A stretch of DNA of 64,000 nt, taken from positions 31,392 to 95,391 of the forward strand of contig CAINGU010000060.1 in the NCBI GenBank assembly GCA_903848645.1, given 5' to 3'. The position numbers and the translations under genes were made by a program. The DNA is from an uncultured cyanobacterium. GTDB lineage: Bacteria; Cyanobacteriota; Cyanobacteriia; Cyanobacteriales; Nostocaceae. How positions within the stretch are numbered: the first letter of the stretch is position 1; every line of letters starts with the position of its first letter. Below the pieces are notes generated by a model. That model was not told the DNA's origin and did not search any database. It saw nothing but the letters and a program-made list of their open reading frames with translations. Positions 62,345 through 64,000 of this stretch are shown in pieces.

Positions 62345-63700
62345 TTAATTGGTAAACTCTGCCCGTAATTGGTTGACAACTCGATCTAATCCCACAGAAT
62401 GGGCTGCTTTGAATAATAAGCGATCGCCTGTTTGCATAAATGTTTTTAATCTCTTTATCAAATCAGCATGAGTAGTAAAACATTCGCAAGATATATCATC
62501 GGCACTATTAGCAATAATTTCGGCATCTTGACCATCAACTAATACTAATAACCCATCCAGATGCAAAGTTTTGACCATTTCCCCAACTTTTTGATGAAGT
62601 TCTGGGGATCTTTCTCCTAATTCCTTCATTGCCCCTAAAACCGCAATTTTCCGCTTTCCTGGTGTGTCTGCTAACAACTGCAAAGCCGCTAACATAGCTT
62701 CTGGGGCAGCATTATAGGTTTCATCTAAAATCACCACGTCATTAGGTAAAGTGAAGCGTTGACTTCTACCTGTGGGCATATTTACCATAATCCCAGATTC
62801 TAATAATTGCCAATCAATTTCTAATACCTTAGCTACTGCTAAAGCTGCTAAAAAATTAGTAGCATTATGACGACCAGGTAAAGGTAAAGGTAGACGCATT
62901 CCAGCCACTTCTACAGATTCATTATCAGTTAATCTTCCTTGGATATCACCACCAGAAAAACCATAACTGATGACTTTCCCCTGCCAAAATTTCGCTGCTG
63001 TCTCCATTAACAGAGGATTATCGTGATTGAGAATGGCAATGCTATCATTTGGCATTGTTGCTAATAATTCACACTTAGCTTCAGCAATCGCTTCTTCTGA
63101 ACCAAGTAATTCAATATGTGCCGTTCCTACATTAGTAATTACCCCAATTGTCGGCCTAGCAATTTCTGTAAGTTCGGTAATTTGTCCCCTGCCCCGCATA
63201 GCCATTTCGATCACAGCAAAGTCATTTTCTCTACCCATTTCTAAAAGGGTTTTGGGGACACCAATTTCATTATTAAAATTCCCATAGGTTTTATGAACTT
63301 TTCCCTTGGTGGCTAAAACGGCTGAAATTAGTTCTTTGGTTGTAGTTTTCCCCACCGAACCTGTTATTCCAATCACAGGAATAGAAAAGCTTTCACGCCA
63401 CCATTTAGCAATTTGTTGATATGCCTTTAAAGTATCTTTGACCCGCAAAACTGGAAAACCGGGATTGTCATAAGCATAATCAACTATGGCAACTATAGCC
63501 CCTTTAGCGATCGCTGTCGGCACAAAATCATGTCCGTCAAACTTTTCTCCTCGCAAAGCCAAAAAAACTTCACCAGGTTGGAAAATGCGAGTGTCTGTTT
63601 GTATACTACTACCCAACTGGGATAAGGTAGATGCAGATACATTCACAGGTTCAGCGACAAGAACTTCAACCAGTTGAGAGATGGTGGTAGAAACTGGCAT
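62345..63700 (-). CDS. murF: UDP-N-acetylmuramoyl-tripeptide--D-alanyl-D-alanine ligase
   Basis: 451 residues, ordinary length. ATP site ITGSVGKTTTKELISAVLA, then EMAMRGRGQITEL, TNVGTAHIELLGS and the C-terminal DETYNAAPEAMLAAL are the MurF/Mur ligase signatures. It adds D-Ala-D-Ala to the peptidoglycan precursor in the cytosol. ATG 63700. No Mur neighbours are in the window. Two HIP1 octamers lie within the gene. Confidence 0.96.
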   Translation of the reverse strand: MPVSTTISQLVEVLVAEPVNVSASTLSQLGSSIQTDTRIFQPGEVFLALRGEKFDGHDFVPTAIAKGAIVAIVDYAYDNPGFPVLRVKDTLKAYQQIAKWWRESFSIPVIGITGSVGKTTTKELISAVLATKGKVHKTYGNFNNEIGVPKTLLEMGRENDFAVIEMAMRGRGQITELTEIARPTIGVITNVGTAHIELLGSEEAIAEAKCELLATMPNDSIAILNHDNPLLMETAAKFWQGKVISYGFSGGDIQGRLTDNESVEVAGMRLPLPLPGRHNATNFLAALAVAKVLEIDWQLLESGIMVNMPTGRSQRFTLPNDVVILDETYNAAPEAMLAALQLLADTPGKRKIAVLGAMKELGERSPELHQKVGEMVKTLHLDGLLVLVDGQDAEIIANSADDISCECFTTHADLIKRLKTFMQTGDRLLFKAAHSVGLDRVVNQLRAEFTN

Positions 63701-63860
63701 ACTAATAAACGATAAGATGTTTTAAAGGTATTCACATTACCATTTTTTGTGTCACTTCTAATTTTATTGATGATCATGTTTCTTACCATCACTTGGGTGG
63801 TATTAATCTATAATATTTCGGACTAAGTACATAGCAGGATCAACTTGTCAGTCTATTAAT

Positions 63861-64000
63861 TACAGCAGATTTCGCTCTAATGAGGTACAAACTTGAATTA
63901 TGAAACTCTTGTAGTGCGGGCATACTATGGCTAACGCCACGCTGCGCTATCGACAAGCTCAGTACAAGTCTTGCCCGCTATATATGTACCTCATAACACC
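63861..64000. mobile_element. TA-flanked MITE, copy 2 (inverse, runs off the window), with nested insertion
   Basis: The reverse complement of 41682-41788 aligns with this sequence, from TACAGCAGATTTCGCTC to GTACCTCATAACACC at the window edge. A 46-bp segment (63924-63969), absent from copy 1, splits the inner palindrome GCGGGCA/TTGCCCGC. The 160 bases before it (63701-63860) hold only the murF promoter region. Confidence 0.85.

Overview
The window looks like chromosomal DNA of a filamentous, probably heterocyst-forming cyanobacterium (Nostocales type). Seen: NDH-1 subunits including a CO2-uptake set (ndhF-ndhD-CO2 hydration protein), a CruP-type lycopene cyclase homologue, a cyanobacterial acyl-ACP/acyl-CoA synthetase, many cyanobacteria-restricted DUF proteins (DUF1830, DUF1997, DUF2288, DUF3038, DUF4079, DUF4335), many HIP1 octamers (GCGATCGC), and heptameric short tandem repeats (STRR). 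The assignment to an order is inference; no rRNA, tRNA or CRISPR array was seen.

Layout. 0.2-1.7 kb: a small membrane protein and a solo TnpB. 1.8-5.4 kb: hotdog thioesterase, leucyl aminopeptidase, MATE exporter. 5.7-10.2 kb: lipid-synthesis cluster plsX-fabH-fabD-(DUF2809)-plsC. 10.4-15.0 kb: AT-rich defence island with a HindVP-like endonuclease, a C5 methyltransferase and a UvrD helicase carrying an inserted DEDDh exonuclease. 15.2-22.2 kb: DUF2288, an Rpn-like protein with a (QEGR)n tract, mutS2, DUF3038-DUF4335, DUF1830. 22.7-27.4 kb: B12-type radical SAM protein, DICT/degenerate HD-GYP protein coupled to a pentapeptide-repeat protein, thrB. 27.7-30.4 kb: AIPR abortive-infection protein, orphan DUF433 antitoxin, coiled-coil protein. 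30.6-32.2 kb: ndhD1-type gene. 33.3-35.3 kb: two DUF488 genes and a probable dual-OB protein. 35.5-42 kb: pyruvate dehydrogenase E2, PEP/PFE-CTERM-like secreted protein between long direct repeats, YlqD, acyl-activating enzyme, two tiny hydrophobic peptides. 42-50.1 kb: recQ, HEAT-repeat and ankyrin-repeat proteins, DUF4079, DUF1997, NAD-dependent epimerase. 50.3-55.2 kb: ndhF-ndhD-CO2 hydration operon. 55.5-57.4 kb: decayed type II restriction-modification locus. 57.5-60.7 kb: cruP, ketopantoate-reductase family gene, fasciclin protein. 60.9-62 kb: small membrane protein and two tandem His-rich double-glycine-leader peptides. 62.3-63.7 kb: murF. The right edge holds a second copy of a MITE.

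How it fits together. Housekeeping genes (fatty acid initiation, NDH-1 complexes, cell wall, threonine synthesis) are broken up by three defence-type segments (10.4-15.0, 27.7-29.8 and 55.8-57.4 kb). Non-coding DNA is rich in small mobile or palindromic elements: four co-varying 33-nt hairpins, a TA-flanked MITE in two copies, a 205-bp inverted-repeat element inside a duplicated segment, and a 24-nt palindrome that also sits in frame inside mutS2. In-frame tandem duplications occur in three defence or nuclease-like genes (45 bp in the helicase, 36 bp in the dead methyltransferase, 12-bp units in the Rpn-like gene). The best candidates for something undescribed are the tandem His-rich leader peptides (61.3-61.9 kb), the DUF488-DUF488-dual-OB set, and the helicase-exonuclease fusion next to the restriction system.
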